Below are positions 10,419 to 19,388 of a stretch of 64,000 nucleotides of DNA, in pieces. Position 1 is the first letter of the stretch; each line of letters begins with the position of its first letter. The DNA is from Paracoccus methylarcula (lineage in GTDB: Bacteria > Pseudomonadota > Alphaproteobacteria > Rhodobacterales > Rhodobacteraceae). The translations under genes were made by a program, and so were the position numbers. The stretch is from the NCBI RefSeq assembly GCF_003007735.2, contig NZ_PXNQ02000004.1:236316-300315 (forward strand), written 5' to 3'. Below the pieces are notes generated by a model. It worked only from the letters and a program-made list of their open reading frames with translations, was not told the DNA's origin and did no database searches.

Positions 10419-11477
10419 TCAATAAGGCAGGCCATGCTCCCTGTGCAGCCGGTCGATGGCCTTGCAAAGCTCTTCGGACGGGGTCTTGCCGAAACCTTCG
10501 ATCAGGTGATCGAGCTGCGCCCCGGTGGTCGCGCCGATAATCGGGACGTTCCTGAAGGGCCGCGTCAATTGCCATGCGACAGACAGATGGACCGGATCCC
10601 AGCCATGTTCGGCGGCGAGGCTGTGATAGGCCGCCACCGCCTCCTGTGCCCGCGCGGTCTTGCGGCCACCCAGATTGCCGAGCCCACCATGCGTCTTGTC
10701 CACTGCGGCACGGCTGCCTTCGGGCATCGCGCCGTCCTGATACTTGCCGGACAGGAGCCCCGCTGCGAGAGGTGAATAGGCGAGCAGCGTCACCCCCTCG
10801 GCATTCGCGGTCTCGGCAAGATCGGTGTCATAGAGCCGATAGAGCAGCGAATATTCGTTCTGGATCGCGGCGACGCGTGGCCCACCCGTCCGGTCCGCCA
10901 CATCGCACCAGCGGGTCAGTCCCCACGCGGTCTCGTTCGACAGGCCGAAAGCGCGCAGCTTGCCGGATTTGACGGCTTCGGCCATGGCTTCCAGCACATC
11001 GGCCATGTGGTCCAGCACCTGCTGTTTCGAACGGCCGGATGAATCATAGGTCCAGTTCTGCCGGAACGACCAGGAGCCGCGAACCGGCCAATGCAATTGA
11101 TAAAGATCGATCCGGTCGGTCTGCAACCGCCGCAGCGAGGCGTCGATGGTCTTCCGGATAATTGCGCCGTCATAGCCTTGCCCGTCGCGGACCATCTGGC
11201 TGGGGCCGGTGACCTTGGTGGCCACTTCCACCCGGTCGCGATTGCCGGGTTTCGACAGCCAGCGGCCGAGGATTTCTTCCGAGCCACCGACGGTTTCGCG
11301 CCGTACCGGGTTGACCGGATACATCTCGGCGCAATCCATGAATGTCAGGCCGATCTCCAATGCGCGGTCCAGCTGGGCATGCGCATCCGCTTCGCTCGTC
11401 TGGCTTCCGAAGGTCATGGTGCCTAGGCAGATCTCGCTGACCTCGACATCGCTGCCGCCAAGTTTCACGCGTTTCAT
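10419..11477 (-). CDS. tas: aldo/keto reductase, Tas family
   Basis: This 352-residue (beta/alpha)8 oxidoreductase probably uses NADPH to reduce carbonyl compounds in the cytoplasm. The N-terminus (EICLGTMTFGSQTSEADAHA) and the DCAEMYPVNPVR segment match the E. coli Tas subgroup. The catalytic set is visible: the aspartate in FMDCAEMY, the tyrosine of the same segment, the lysine in VATKVTG and the histidine in YQLHWPVR. It sits alone between convergent pfkB and the ruvX-ccmI pair. The physiological substrate is unknown. Confidence 0.87.
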   Translation of the reverse strand: MKRVKLGGSDVEVSEICLGTMTFGSQTSEADAHAQLDRALEIGLTFMDCAEMYPVNPVRRETVGGSEEILGRWLSKPGNRDRVEVATKVTGPSQMVRDGQGYDGAIIRKTIDASLRRLQTDRIDLYQLHWPVRGSWSFRQNWTYDSSGRSKQQVLDHMADVLEAMAEAVKSGKLRAFGLSNETAWGLTRWCDVADRTGGPRVAAIQNEYSLLYRLYDTDLAETANAEGVTLLAYSPLAAGLLSGKYQDGAMPEGSRAAVDKTHGGLGNLGGRKTARAQEAVAAYHSLAAEHGWDPVHLSVAWQLTRPFRNVPIIGATTGAQLDHLIEGFGKTPSEELCKAIDRLHREHGLPY

Positions 11478-11542
11478 TACTGCCCCCGTTCTGCCGTTTC
11501 AGGCGGGAAGCTAAGGATAACGGCAGGGGATACAACCCTTTT

Positions 11543-12010
11543 TCATCCCAGGTGGCGCAACCGGTCCAGAGCGCCTTGCAGGATATAGCCGGCCGCGACC
11601 TGGTCGATGACCTCGGAACGGCGCTTGCGCGACGTATCGGCCTCGAGCAGTGCGCGTTCGGCGGCGACGGTGGAAAGCCGCTCATCCCAGAAGCCGATGG
11701 GCAAATCGGTCAGGCCCGACAGGTTCCGGGCAAAGGCGCGGGTCGATTGCGCCCGTGGTCCCTCGGTCCCGTCCATGTTGCGCGGCAGGCCGAGGATCAG
11801 TCCCACGATCCGCCTCTCGTCCAGGATCGCCATGAGATCGGCAGCATCCAACGTGAATTTCCGCCGCCGAATCACCTTGAGCGGGGACGCGACCTGCCGC
11901 ATCCCGTCGCTGACCGCGACCCCGATGGTCTTGGTCCCCAGATCAAGCCCGGCCAAGGCGCCCATTCGGGGCAAGCTGGCCGCCAGATCGGCGATATCTT
12001 CATGAATCAT
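11543..12010 (-). CDS. ruvX: RuvX/YqgF family Holliday junction resolvase-like RNase
   Basis: This 155-residue protein has the RNase H-like fold: LAGLDLGTKTIGVAVSDG at the start, LGLPRNMDGTEG in the middle and FWDERLSTVAAERAL toward the end, carrying the family's acidic residues. The family (YqgF) acts in pre-16S rRNA 5' processing and has been proposed as a Holliday junction resolvase. The start ATG overlaps the stop of ccmI by four bases. Confidence 0.9.
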   Translation of the reverse strand: MIHEDIADLAASLPRMGALAGLDLGTKTIGVAVSDGMRQVASPLKVIRRRKFTLDAADLMAILDERRIVGLILGLPRNMDGTEGPRAQSTRAFARNLSGLTDLPIGFWDERLSTVAAERALLEADTSRKRRSEVIDQVAAGYILQGALDRLRHLG

Positions 12011-13238
12011 TCGGTCAATCCCGCCTTTTCCGCCGCTGCCCTGATCGGCGCGATCGCCTCGGGCGTGGCGCCGAACCGCTCTAGCGCCTCGTTCCAGATC
12101 ACGCGGGCACGGTCGGTCTGTTCCAGAACCGCCAGCGATCCGATCAGCCGCGCCCATTCCTCGGGCGAGCCGCCCTGTGTCGCCAGCCGCGATTCCAGCC
12201 CGGCGACCATGTTCTCGATCATGTCCCGCCGTTCCTCGGCGGTCATATCCTCGGCCGCGGCCATCGCATCGGCATCCGGGCCGGGCAGGCCAGGCATTCC
12301 GGTGGTTTCCGGCGCGGGCGGGACATAATCCGGCTGGCCGGCCAGCCAGGCGAGATCGCGGATACCGGCCCGGATCGGCGCGCTCCACGGGGCGTCGTGC
12401 GGGCTCTCTTCGAGAAGTCGTCGCCAGATCGGAAAGGCGCGGTCGGGGCGGCCATTCTGCAATTGCAGCAGCCCCAGGAGATAGCGGCCCTGTGGCAGGC
12501 TCCGGTCTTTTCGCAAGGCCCGCGCCAGCGCGTGTTCGGCCTCGGGCGTGATGGTTCCGCCGGCCGCCTCGATCATCAGGGCGGACAGGCGCAGCAATTC
12601 CTGGGCACTGGCCCGATCGCCGCGCAGCTCGACCAGCCGCTGTTGCGCTTCGCGCGCCGCGATCATGTTGCCAAGGCGCATCTCGTTGGTGGCCAGCAAG
12701 GTCAGCCCTTGCGGATCGTCGGGGGTCCTTGCGACCGCCTCGCGCAACTGTTCGACGAGGGCGACATATTCCTGATCGACATCGGGTTTGTCGGGCTCGG
12801 GGGCCGCCGCCTCGGCCTCGGCCTGGCGGGGACGGTTGTCATAGGCGCGTTCGGCCATCGCGATCCGCTTGGACAGCGGCAAATCCGGGGCATCCGGGGC
12901 GCCTGGTAAAGATAGAGCCCGACTGCCCCCACCAGTAGCACCGCCAGCGCGACGGCCGCCCCGGCCATCCCGCCGCCATGCCGGGAGGGGGTGGCCTCGG
13001 CCAGCCTGCGGTCGGTCTCCAGCACCTTGCGGCCGATCTCGTTGCGCAGGCGTCCGGCCTCGTCCTCGCCGATCACGCCGCGTTCCAGGTCGCGTTCGAC
13101 CTCGCGCAGCTGATCGCGATAGACGCGCAGGTCATAGCTGGCCGCCGATGGTGCCTCGGCATCGCGCGCGCGCCTGAGCGGCACGGTGATCGCAGCCGCG
13201 ACCACCAGCGTCAGAAGCGCACTTAACAGCCAGAACAT
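12007..13238 (-). pseudogene. ccmI: cytochrome c maturation protein CcmI, reading frame broken by one missing base near 12902
   Basis: From ATG 13238 the N-terminal part is a clear CcmI: membrane span MFWLLSALLTLVVAAAITV, a coiled segment (YRDQLREVERDLERGVIGED) and a second span (VALAVLLVGAVGLYLYQ). The frame is then lost after CAG at 12903-12905. It resumes one base off with GAPDAPDLPLSKRIA and a C-terminal TPR-rich periplasmic domain that ends at 12007. Adding one G after CAG restores a protein of about 410 residues. CcmI presents apocytochrome c to the heme ligation complex. The break may be a sequencing indel, since five other genes here show the same kind of loss. Confidence 0.8.
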
Positions 13239-13442
13239 CGGATCTCCTCGATTTTCCCGGTCCGGACTAACCGGTTTCCCGGCGATGGAAAAGCGAAACC
13301 GCGATGACAAGCCCGCGATGAAGACCTTAGCATGATGGCCATTCCCGGCACGGTGTCGCATTTCGCCGCGATCTGCCGCAAGATGTGTTGTCAGACTGGT
13401 CCACCCTCTCCATGGTGGGCGCTGATTCAGGGTGGGGTTCCC

Positions 13443-14708
13443 ATGGCTACAGCATCGCGTTCCGGTCGTTATTCCGTCTTTGCCATCGCGCGGGAGGCGC
13501 TGCGTCAGCATCAGGGCTGGCAGCGTGCCTGGGCCAATCCGCAACCGCGTGACCGCTACAAGGTGGTGATCGTCGGCGCGGGCGGGCACGGGCTGGCGAC
13601 GGCTTATTACCTCGGCAAGAATTTCGGCATCACCGATGTCGCTGTGATCGAGAAGGGCTGGCTGGGCGGTGGCAATACCGGGCGCAACACCACGATCATC
13701 CGCTCGAACTATCTGCAGGATCCGTCGGCGGCCATATACAACAAGGCATTGCAGCTTTATGAAACGCTGTCGCAGGAGCTGAACTACAATATCATGTTCA
13801 GCCCGCGCGGCGTAATCATGCTGGCGCAGACCGAGCACGAGGTCCGTGGCTACAAGCGCACCTCTTACGCCAATCACCTGCAGGGTGTGGCGACCGAATG
13901 GATCGAGCCTGCCCGCGTCAAGGAGCTGGTGCCGATCATCAACCTGGAGGGGCCGCGCTATCCGGTCCTTGGCGGGCTTTACCAGGCACGCGGCGGCACC
14001 GCCCGGCATGATGCGGTTGCCTGGGGCTATGCGCGTGCCTGCTCGGATATGGGCATGCATATCATCCAGAATTGCGAAGTTCAGGGGGTCGAGACCGAGG
14101 GCGGGCAGGTGCGCGCGGTCAATACCTCCAAGGGCCGGATCGGTTGCGAGAAGCTGGCGATGGTGGTGGCCGGGCATTCCAGCCAACTGGCCGAGATGGC
14201 GGGCTTCCGTCTGCCAATCGAAAGCGTGGCGCTGCAGGCGCTGGTGTCGGAACCGATCAAGCCCTGCATGGATGTCGTGGTGATGGCCAATACCGTGCAT
14301 GGCTACCTGTCGCAATCCGACAAGGGCGAGATGGTGATCGGCGGCGGCACCGACGGGTTCAACAATTTCACCCAACGCGGTTCCTGGCACCATGCCGAGG
14401 AAACGGTGCGGGCATTGGTCGAGACCTTCCCGATGATCTCGCGTCTCAAGATGCTGCGGCAATGGGGCGGTATCGTGGACATGACCGGAGACCGCTCGCC
14501 GATCCTGTCAGCGACCCCGGTGGGCGGTATTTTCGTCAATTGCGGTTGGGGCACAGGCGGGTTCAAGTCGATTCCCGGCTCGGGCTGGGCGATGGCCGAG
14601 CTGATCGCCAACGGCACCCCGGGACCGCTGGCGGCGGAATTCGGTCTGAACCGCTTTCGCGAGGGGCGGTTCATCGACGAATCCGTCGCCGCCGGCGTGG
14701 CGCATTAG
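13443..14708 (+). CDS. soxB: sarcosine oxidase subunit beta
   Basis: This 421-residue flavoprotein subunit of heterotetrameric sarcosine oxidase demethylates sarcosine to glycine. An ADP-binding motif (VVIVGAGGHGLATAYYLGKN) lies near residue 40. The GGTARHDAV segment carries the histidine that in known SoxB proteins holds FMN covalently. The start ATG at 13443 follows GTGGGGTTCCC. It is the first gene of the sox cluster and is divergent from ccmI. Two small genes separate it from soxD. Confidence 0.95.
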   Translation: MATASRSGRYSVFAIAREALRQHQGWQRAWANPQPRDRYKVVIVGAGGHGLATAYYLGKNFGITDVAVIEKGWLGGGNTGRNTTIIRSNYLQDPSAAIYNKALQLYETLSQELNYNIMFSPRGVIMLAQTEHEVRGYKRTSYANHLQGVATEWIEPARVKELVPIINLEGPRYPVLGGLYQARGGTARHDAVAWGYARACSDMGMHIIQNCEVQGVETEGGQVRAVNTSKGRIGCEKLAMVVAGHSSQLAEMAGFRLPIESVALQALVSEPIKPCMDVVVMANTVHGYLSQSDKGEMVIGGGTDGFNNFTQRGSWHHAEETVRALVETFPMISRLKMLRQWGGIVDMTGDRSPILSATPVGGIFVNCGWGTGGFKSIPGSGWAMAELIANGTPGPLAAEFGLNRFREGRFIDESVAAGVAH

Positions 14709-14799
14709 GCAGAGTTCCGCGCATGGAAAATCTTGCAGGAACCTTCGCGCCGAAACATGAATTGACTCGTTGTCAACCATGTCAAGGAAAGGGACAATC

Positions 14800-15039
14800 A
14801 TGGCTGAAGGCAATAAGAACGGGCTCTATTACATCATCGGTGCCGTCGTGGTCGTCGTGGCATTGCTGTTCTTCTTCATGGGCGGCGGTGAGGGCGGTGA
14901 TCCGGCTGCCGAAGGTGCTGTCGAGGATCCCGCAGCAGCCGAGGCTCCGGCAGACCCCGCAGCAGCCGAGGCTCCGGCCGATCCCGCAGCGACCGAGGCC
15001 CCGGCCGATCCCGCTGCTACGGAAGAGCCGGCCAACTGA
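14800..15039 (+). CDS. small single-span membrane protein with nine-residue repeats
   Basis: The 79-residue product begins with a short charged tail (MAEGNKNG) and then one membrane segment (LYYIIGAVVVVVALLFFFMG). The outside tail is built from tandem EAPADPAA[AT] units, three full copies and a partial one, each encoded by a 27-base repeat. AAAGGGA provides the ribosome binding site. It sits inside the sox operon between soxB and the TfoX-like gene. The function is not recognised. The acidic, alanine/proline-rich tail suggests a flexible periplasmic stalk, or a product of repeat expansion. Confidence 0.7.
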   Translation: MAEGNKNGLYYIIGAVVVVVALLFFFMGGGEGGDPAAEGAVEDPAAAEAPADPAAAEAPADPAATEAPADPAATEEPAN

Positions 15040-15195
15040 TGTAGAGCACGGGGGGAAATCCCTTTCTGCTTCACCTGAAGATTCGCGGGAGGAGGCAGGT
15101 TTCGGGCAAGGCCTGGCAAGGCTTTCCCGATGCCTCTTGCCCGGAGGGACCGGGGGCCATCCGCTCCCGGTTTCCGCTTGCGCGGGGTGCGGGCC

Positions 15196-15531
15196 ATGAC
15201 GCGCGATCCCGGCCTCGAATCCCAGCTTCTCGACGATCTTGACCATCCTGATGGCATCGAGAGCCGCCCGATGTTCGGCGGGCTCTGCCATATGCTGAAC
15301 GGTCATATGCTCTGCGCGGCGCGTGAGGGGCGGGCGATGTTCCGTGTCGGCAAGGAAGCCGAGCCCGAGGCGCTGCTCTTTCCCGGCACCGAGCGCATGT
15401 CGCAATCCGGGCGCGACAAGCCCGGCTTCGTCTGGTTGTCCGGCCCATCGCTTGCCGATGATACGATCCGCCGGGGTCTCGCCCGCATGGCGCTGGCCCA
15501 TGTTTCCACATTTCCACCCAAGGATCGCTGA
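15196..15531 (+). CDS. TfoX N-terminal domain family protein
   Basis: This 111-residue protein resembles the stand-alone TfoX N-terminal domain (PF04993). SRPMFGGLCHMLNGHMLCAA is close to the typical RRMFGG..ly.dg.mfa pattern, and it is followed by RVGKEAEPEALLFPG and PGFVWLS. In enterics TfoX regulates competence, but the role of the single-domain versions is unknown. The stop abuts the soxD start directly, so it is likely co-transcribed with the sarcosine oxidase genes. Confidence 0.75.
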   Translation: MTRDPGLESQLLDDLDHPDGIESRPMFGGLCHMLNGHMLCAAREGRAMFRVGKEAEPEALLFPGTERMSQSGRDKPGFVWLSGPSLADDTIRRGLARMALAHVSTFPPKDR

Positions 15532-15858
15532 ATGCTGATACTGACCTGTCCCTATTGTGGCGTTCAAGCCGAGGAAACCGAGCTTCATCCGGGTGGCGAG
15601 GCGCATCTGAAACGCGTCGGCCCCGAGGGCGATGACGCCGAGTTCGAGAGCTACCTGTTTGCCCGCAGGAACCCCAAGGGCGTGCATTTCGAACGCTGGC
15701 GCCATGCCTATGGTTGCGGCAAATGGTTTCTTGCCGCCCGCGATACCGCCACATTGCAGGTCTTTGGCACCTACAGCGCCCAGACCCCGCATCCGCCCGC
15801 CGAGATCGTCGCTGCGATCCGCGCATCCCGCCCCGACTGGCAACCCGACTGGACTTGA
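15532..15858 (+). CDS. soxD: sarcosine oxidase subunit delta
   Basis: This 108-residue zinc-binding subunit of heterotetrameric sarcosine oxidase has the metal-binding CPYCG at residues 6-10 and later His/Cys positions (HAYGCGKWF). RWRHAYGCGKWFLAARDTAT is the family signature. It stabilises the complex and has no catalytic site of its own. The gene lies between the TfoX-like gene and soxA with only a few bases on each side. Confidence 0.93.
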   Translation: MLILTCPYCGVQAEETELHPGGEAHLKRVGPEGDDAEFESYLFARRNPKGVHFERWRHAYGCGKWFLAARDTATLQVFGTYSAQTPHPPAEIVAAIRASRPDWQPDWT

Positions 15859-15864
15859 CGCAAG

Positions 15865-18795
15865 ATGACCTACACGCCTCCTTTCCGTCTGGCCCATGGC
15901 GGCCGCCTCATCGACCGTGCCTTCCAGGTTCCTTTCCGCTTTGACGGGCGTCACCTGCGCGGGGTGCGGGGCGATACGCTGGCCTCGGCCATGCTGGCCA
16001 ATGGCCAGATGCTGCTGGGCCGGTCCTTCAAGTATCACCGCCCGCGCGGCCCGCTCGCCTCGGGCGCGGAAGAGCCCAACGCCCTGTTCGGCCTTGGCCA
16101 GGGCGGTCGGTTCGAGCCCAACCAGCGCGCCACCACCACCGCGCTGATTCCCGGCATGGTATTGAGCAGCCAGAATTGCTGGCCCTCTCTGGATGCCGAT
16201 ATCGGTGCGGTCAACAACTGGCTGTCGCCGATGTTCCCGGCGGGGTTCTATTACAAGACCTTCATGCAGCCGCGCCCGTTCTGGAAACATGTGTTCGAGC
16301 CGATCATCCGCCGCAGCGCCGGGCTTGGCCGCGCGCCGAAGGATCGCGACCCCGACATGTATGAACAGGCCTATGGCTTTGCCGATGTGGTCGTGGTCGG
16401 CGGCGGCATCGCGGGGCTGACCGCCGCACGCGAGGCGGCGGAGCAGGGTCAGCGCGTGATCGTGCTGGAGCAGAACCCGGTCTGGGGCGGTCGCAGCCCG
16501 GTCGATCACCGCGACGGAGAGGCCACCATCGACGCGCTTCTGGCCGATCTGCGCGGGCGCGACAATGTCACGCTGCGCCGCAACTGCATGGCGACGGGAC
16601 TTTACGATCACGGCTATCTTCTGGCGCGCGAGGCGCTGGCAGATCACGATCCCGACCGGGGAATCCCGCGCCAGCGGCTGTGGCGTATCCGGGCGGGACA
16701 GATCGTCACCGCGACCGGTGCGCTGGAAAGGCCGCTCAGCTTTGCCTGCAACGATGTGCCGGGCGTGATGCTGGCCTCGGCGGTACGGGACTTCATCAGC
16801 GATTACGGCGTGGCGCCGGGCCAGCGGATCGTCGTCGTCACCAATAATGACGATGCCTATCGCACGGCGCTCACCGCCTCGGATGCCGGTCTCGACGTGG
16901 TGGCGATCATCGATGCCCGCGCCGATGCCTCGGGCGATCTGCCGCAGGCGGCGCGGGCCCGCAATATCCCGATCCTTCTGGGCACCGGTATCGCCAAGGT
17001 CAAGGGCAGCCGTCATGTCGAGGGCGTGGCGCTTTGCGACCAGTCCGGCGATGGCACGATCAGCGGCGGGCTGGATTGCGATGTCGTCGCCATGTCCGGC
17101 GGCTGGTCCCCGGTCGTCCATCTGTGGAGCCATTGCGGCGGCAAGCTGCTCTGGGACGAGGGGCAGGCCATGTTCCGTCCCGATCCCGCCCGCCCGCCCC
17201 TTGGGGCGGATGGGCGCGGCAATGTGCTGGCCGTTGGCGCCGCGAATGGCGATTTGCGCTGCGCTGGCGATCTGGAACGTCCCGAGGGCGCGACAATGCC
17301 TGTCTGGGTGATGCCGCAACATGCTCCCTACAAGCTGCGCGCCAAGATGTGGCTGGATTTCCAGAACGACGTGAAAGTGAGCGATGTGGAACTGGCCGCG
17401 CGCGAGGGCTATGCCAGTGTCGAGCATACCAAGCGCTATACCACGCTCGGAATGGCTACGGATCAGGGCAAGGTCAGCAATATCAACGGGCTCGCCGTGC
17501 TGTCCAAGGCATTGGACCAACCGATCCCGGCGACCGGGACCACCACTTTCCGCCCGCCCTATACGCCGCTGACGCTTGCCACCATCGCCGCCGATGCGCG
17601 GGGCGAGGCGTTCCAGCCGCTGCGGAAGACCCCGATGCATGGCTGGCACGAGAAGCACGGCGCGTCATGGGAACCCGTGGGCCATTGGCGCCGCCCCTAT
17701 TGCTATCCCCGCGCGGGCGAGGATCGCCATGACGCCGTCAATCGTGAGATCAAGGCAGTGCGTGGAGGCGTGGGAACGCTGGACGCCTCGACCCTTGGCA
17801 AGATCGTCGTCAAGGGGCCGGATGCCGGGCGGCTGATGGACATGCTCTATACCAACATGATGTCGAATCTCGCCATCGGCAAATGCCGCTATGGGCTGAT
17901 GTGCAGCGAGAACGGTTTCCTGATGGATGACGGCGTGGTCGCGCGGCTGTCCGAGGACACATGGCTGTGCCACACCACCACCGGCGGGGCGGATCGCATC
18001 CATGGTCACATGGAAGACTGGCTGCAATGCGAATGGTGGGACTGGCAGGCCTATACCGCCAACCTGACCGAGCAATATGCCCAGATTGCCGTTGCTGGCC
18101 CCAAGGCTCGCGACCTGCTTGAACGCCTGCCCGGCAGCATCGACCTTTCCGCCGATGCCTTCTCCTTCATGACCTGGAAAGAGGGCGAAATCGCCGGTAT
18201 TCTCGCCCGTGTCTATCGCATCAGCTTTTCGGGCGAGCTCAGCTACGAGATCGCGGTGCCCGCCTCCCGTGGGCTGGAATTGTGGGAAAAGCTGCACGAA
18301 GTGGGCAGTGATCTCGACATCACCCCCTATGGCACCGAGGCGATGCATGTCATGCGCGCCGAAAAGGGCTTCATCATGATCGGCGATGAAACCGACGGCA
18401 CGATCATCCCGCAGGATCTGGGGCTGAACTGGGCGATCTCGAAGAAGAAGACCGATTATATCGGCAAGCGGGCACAAAGCCGCAGCCATATGACCGACCG
18501 CTCGCGCTGGCAGCTTGTCGGGCTGGAAAGCCTCGATGGCCGGGTACTGCCCGACGGAGCTTATGCGGTGGACGAGGGCCGCAATTCCAATGGCCAGCTC
18601 AAGACGCAGGGGCGCGTGACCTCCAGCTATCATTCGCCGACCCTGAACAGGCCGATCGCGATGGCGCTGGTCCGGCATGGGCCGGACCGGATGGGACAGG
18701 TGCTGGAATTTCCGCTGCCCTCGGGCGAAGTGATGAAGGCGCGGATCTGCGATCCGGTCTTCTTTGACAAGGAAGGGAGCCGTCTGAATGGCTGA
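15865..18795 (+). CDS. soxA: sarcosine oxidase subunit alpha
   Basis: This 976-residue subunit has the expected order: an N-terminal ferredoxin-like domain (FRFDGRHLRGVRGDTLASAM), a nucleotide-binding oxidoreductase domain (VVVVGGGIAGLTAAREAAEQ near residue 174), and a C-terminal GcvT-like folate-binding domain starting near residue 600 (MHGWHEKHGASWEPVGHWRR). It binds NAD+ and tetrahydrofolate and passes the methyl carbon to form 5,10-methylene-THF. The length matches the family. It overlaps soxG by eight bases. Confidence 0.95.
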   Translation: MTYTPPFRLAHGGRLIDRAFQVPFRFDGRHLRGVRGDTLASAMLANGQMLLGRSFKYHRPRGPLASGAEEPNALFGLGQGGRFEPNQRATTTALIPGMVLSSQNCWPSLDADIGAVNNWLSPMFPAGFYYKTFMQPRPFWKHVFEPIIRRSAGLGRAPKDRDPDMYEQAYGFADVVVVGGGIAGLTAAREAAEQGQRVIVLEQNPVWGGRSPVDHRDGEATIDALLADLRGRDNVTLRRNCMATGLYDHGYLLAREALADHDPDRGIPRQRLWRIRAGQIVTATGALERPLSFACNDVPGVMLASAVRDFISDYGVAPGQRIVVVTNNDDAYRTALTASDAGLDVVAIIDARADASGDLPQAARARNIPILLGTGIAKVKGSRHVEGVALCDQSGDGTISGGLDCDVVAMSGGWSPVVHLWSHCGGKLLWDEGQAMFRPDPARPPLGADGRGNVLAVGAANGDLRCAGDLERPEGATMPVWVMPQHAPYKLRAKMWLDFQNDVKVSDVELAAREGYASVEHTKRYTTLGMATDQGKVSNINGLAVLSKALDQPIPATGTTTFRPPYTPLTLATIAADARGEAFQPLRKTPMHGWHEKHGASWEPVGHWRRPYCYPRAGEDRHDAVNREIKAVRGGVGTLDASTLGKIVVKGPDAGRLMDMLYTNMMSNLAIGKCRYGLMCSENGFLMDDGVVARLSEDTWLCHTTTGGADRIHGHMEDWLQCEWWDWQAYTANLTEQYAQIAVAGPKARDLLERLPGSIDLSADAFSFMTWKEGEIAGILARVYRISFSGELSYEIAVPASRGLELWEKLHEVGSDLDITPYGTEAMHVMRAEKGFIMIGDETDGTIIPQDLGLNWAISKKKTDYIGKRAQSRSHMTDRSRWQLVGLESLDGRVLPDGAYAVDEGRNSNGQLKTQGRVTSSYHSPTLNRPIAMALVRHGPDRMGQVLEFPLPSGEVMKARICDPVFFDKEGSRLNG

Positions 18796-19306
18796 CGCAA
18801 TCGCTACCGTCACCCCGGTCGAAGGGCTGGGCATGGTCATGATCCGCGCCGATCTGACGCGCGCGGGCAATGCCATCGCCGAAGCCGCCGGCCTCGCTGT
18901 TCCCGAGATGACGCGGATCACCACCGATGGCAGCCGGAGCCTTGGCTGGATGTCCCCGGACGAGTTGTTGCTGGTGTTGCCCGGACCCGAGATTTCCGAG
19001 GCTATCTCTGCGCTCGAACAGGCGCTGACCGGCGAACATGCGCTGATCGCGGATGTCTCGGATGCCCGGGCGGTCTTCGACATCACCGGTCCGCATGCCG
19101 GGGACGTGATCGCCAAGCTCTGCCCCGCCGATGCCGCCGCCCTGCCGCCCGACGGCCTGCGCCGTACCCGCGCGGCACAGACGGCGGCCGCCTTCTGGCG
19201 GATCGAGAACGGGTTCCGCATGATCGGCTTTCGTTCGACCGCCGATTACCTGGGCCTGATCCTGCGGAACGCGGCGATCCCCGGCAGCCAGCTTGCCCCG
19301 AACTGA
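18788..19306 (+). CDS. soxG: sarcosine oxidase subunit gamma
   Basis: This 172-residue small subunit resembles part of GcvT (segments DGSRSLGWMSPDELLLVLPG and DVSDARAVFDITGPHAGDVI). It completes the soxBDAG set. The start ATG lies inside the 3' end of soxA. It converges with dnaE2, and a large hairpin lies between the two stops. Confidence 0.92.
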   Translation: MADAIATVTPVEGLGMVMIRADLTRAGNAIAEAAGLAVPEMTRITTDGSRSLGWMSPDELLLVLPGPEISEAISALEQALTGEHALIADVSDARAVFDITGPHAGDVIAKLCPADAAALPPDGLRRTRAAQTAAAFWRIENGFRMIGFRSTADYLGLILRNAAIPGSQLAPN

Positions 19307-19321
19307 ATGGGGCATGTGGTC

Positions 19322-19356
19322 CCGGCCCCTCTTGCGCATATCCCGCAAGGGGCCGG
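19322..19356. terminator. hairpin between convergent soxG and dnaE2
   Basis: CCGGCCCC-T-CTTGCG pairs with CGCAAG-GGGCCGG across a short loop, giving a long GC stem with a bulge. There is no U-run, but the position between two convergent stops suggests a bidirectional terminator. Confidence 0.5.
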
Positions 19357-19388
19357 CATGCGTCATCGGTTCGGGAAACAGCGGCCAT

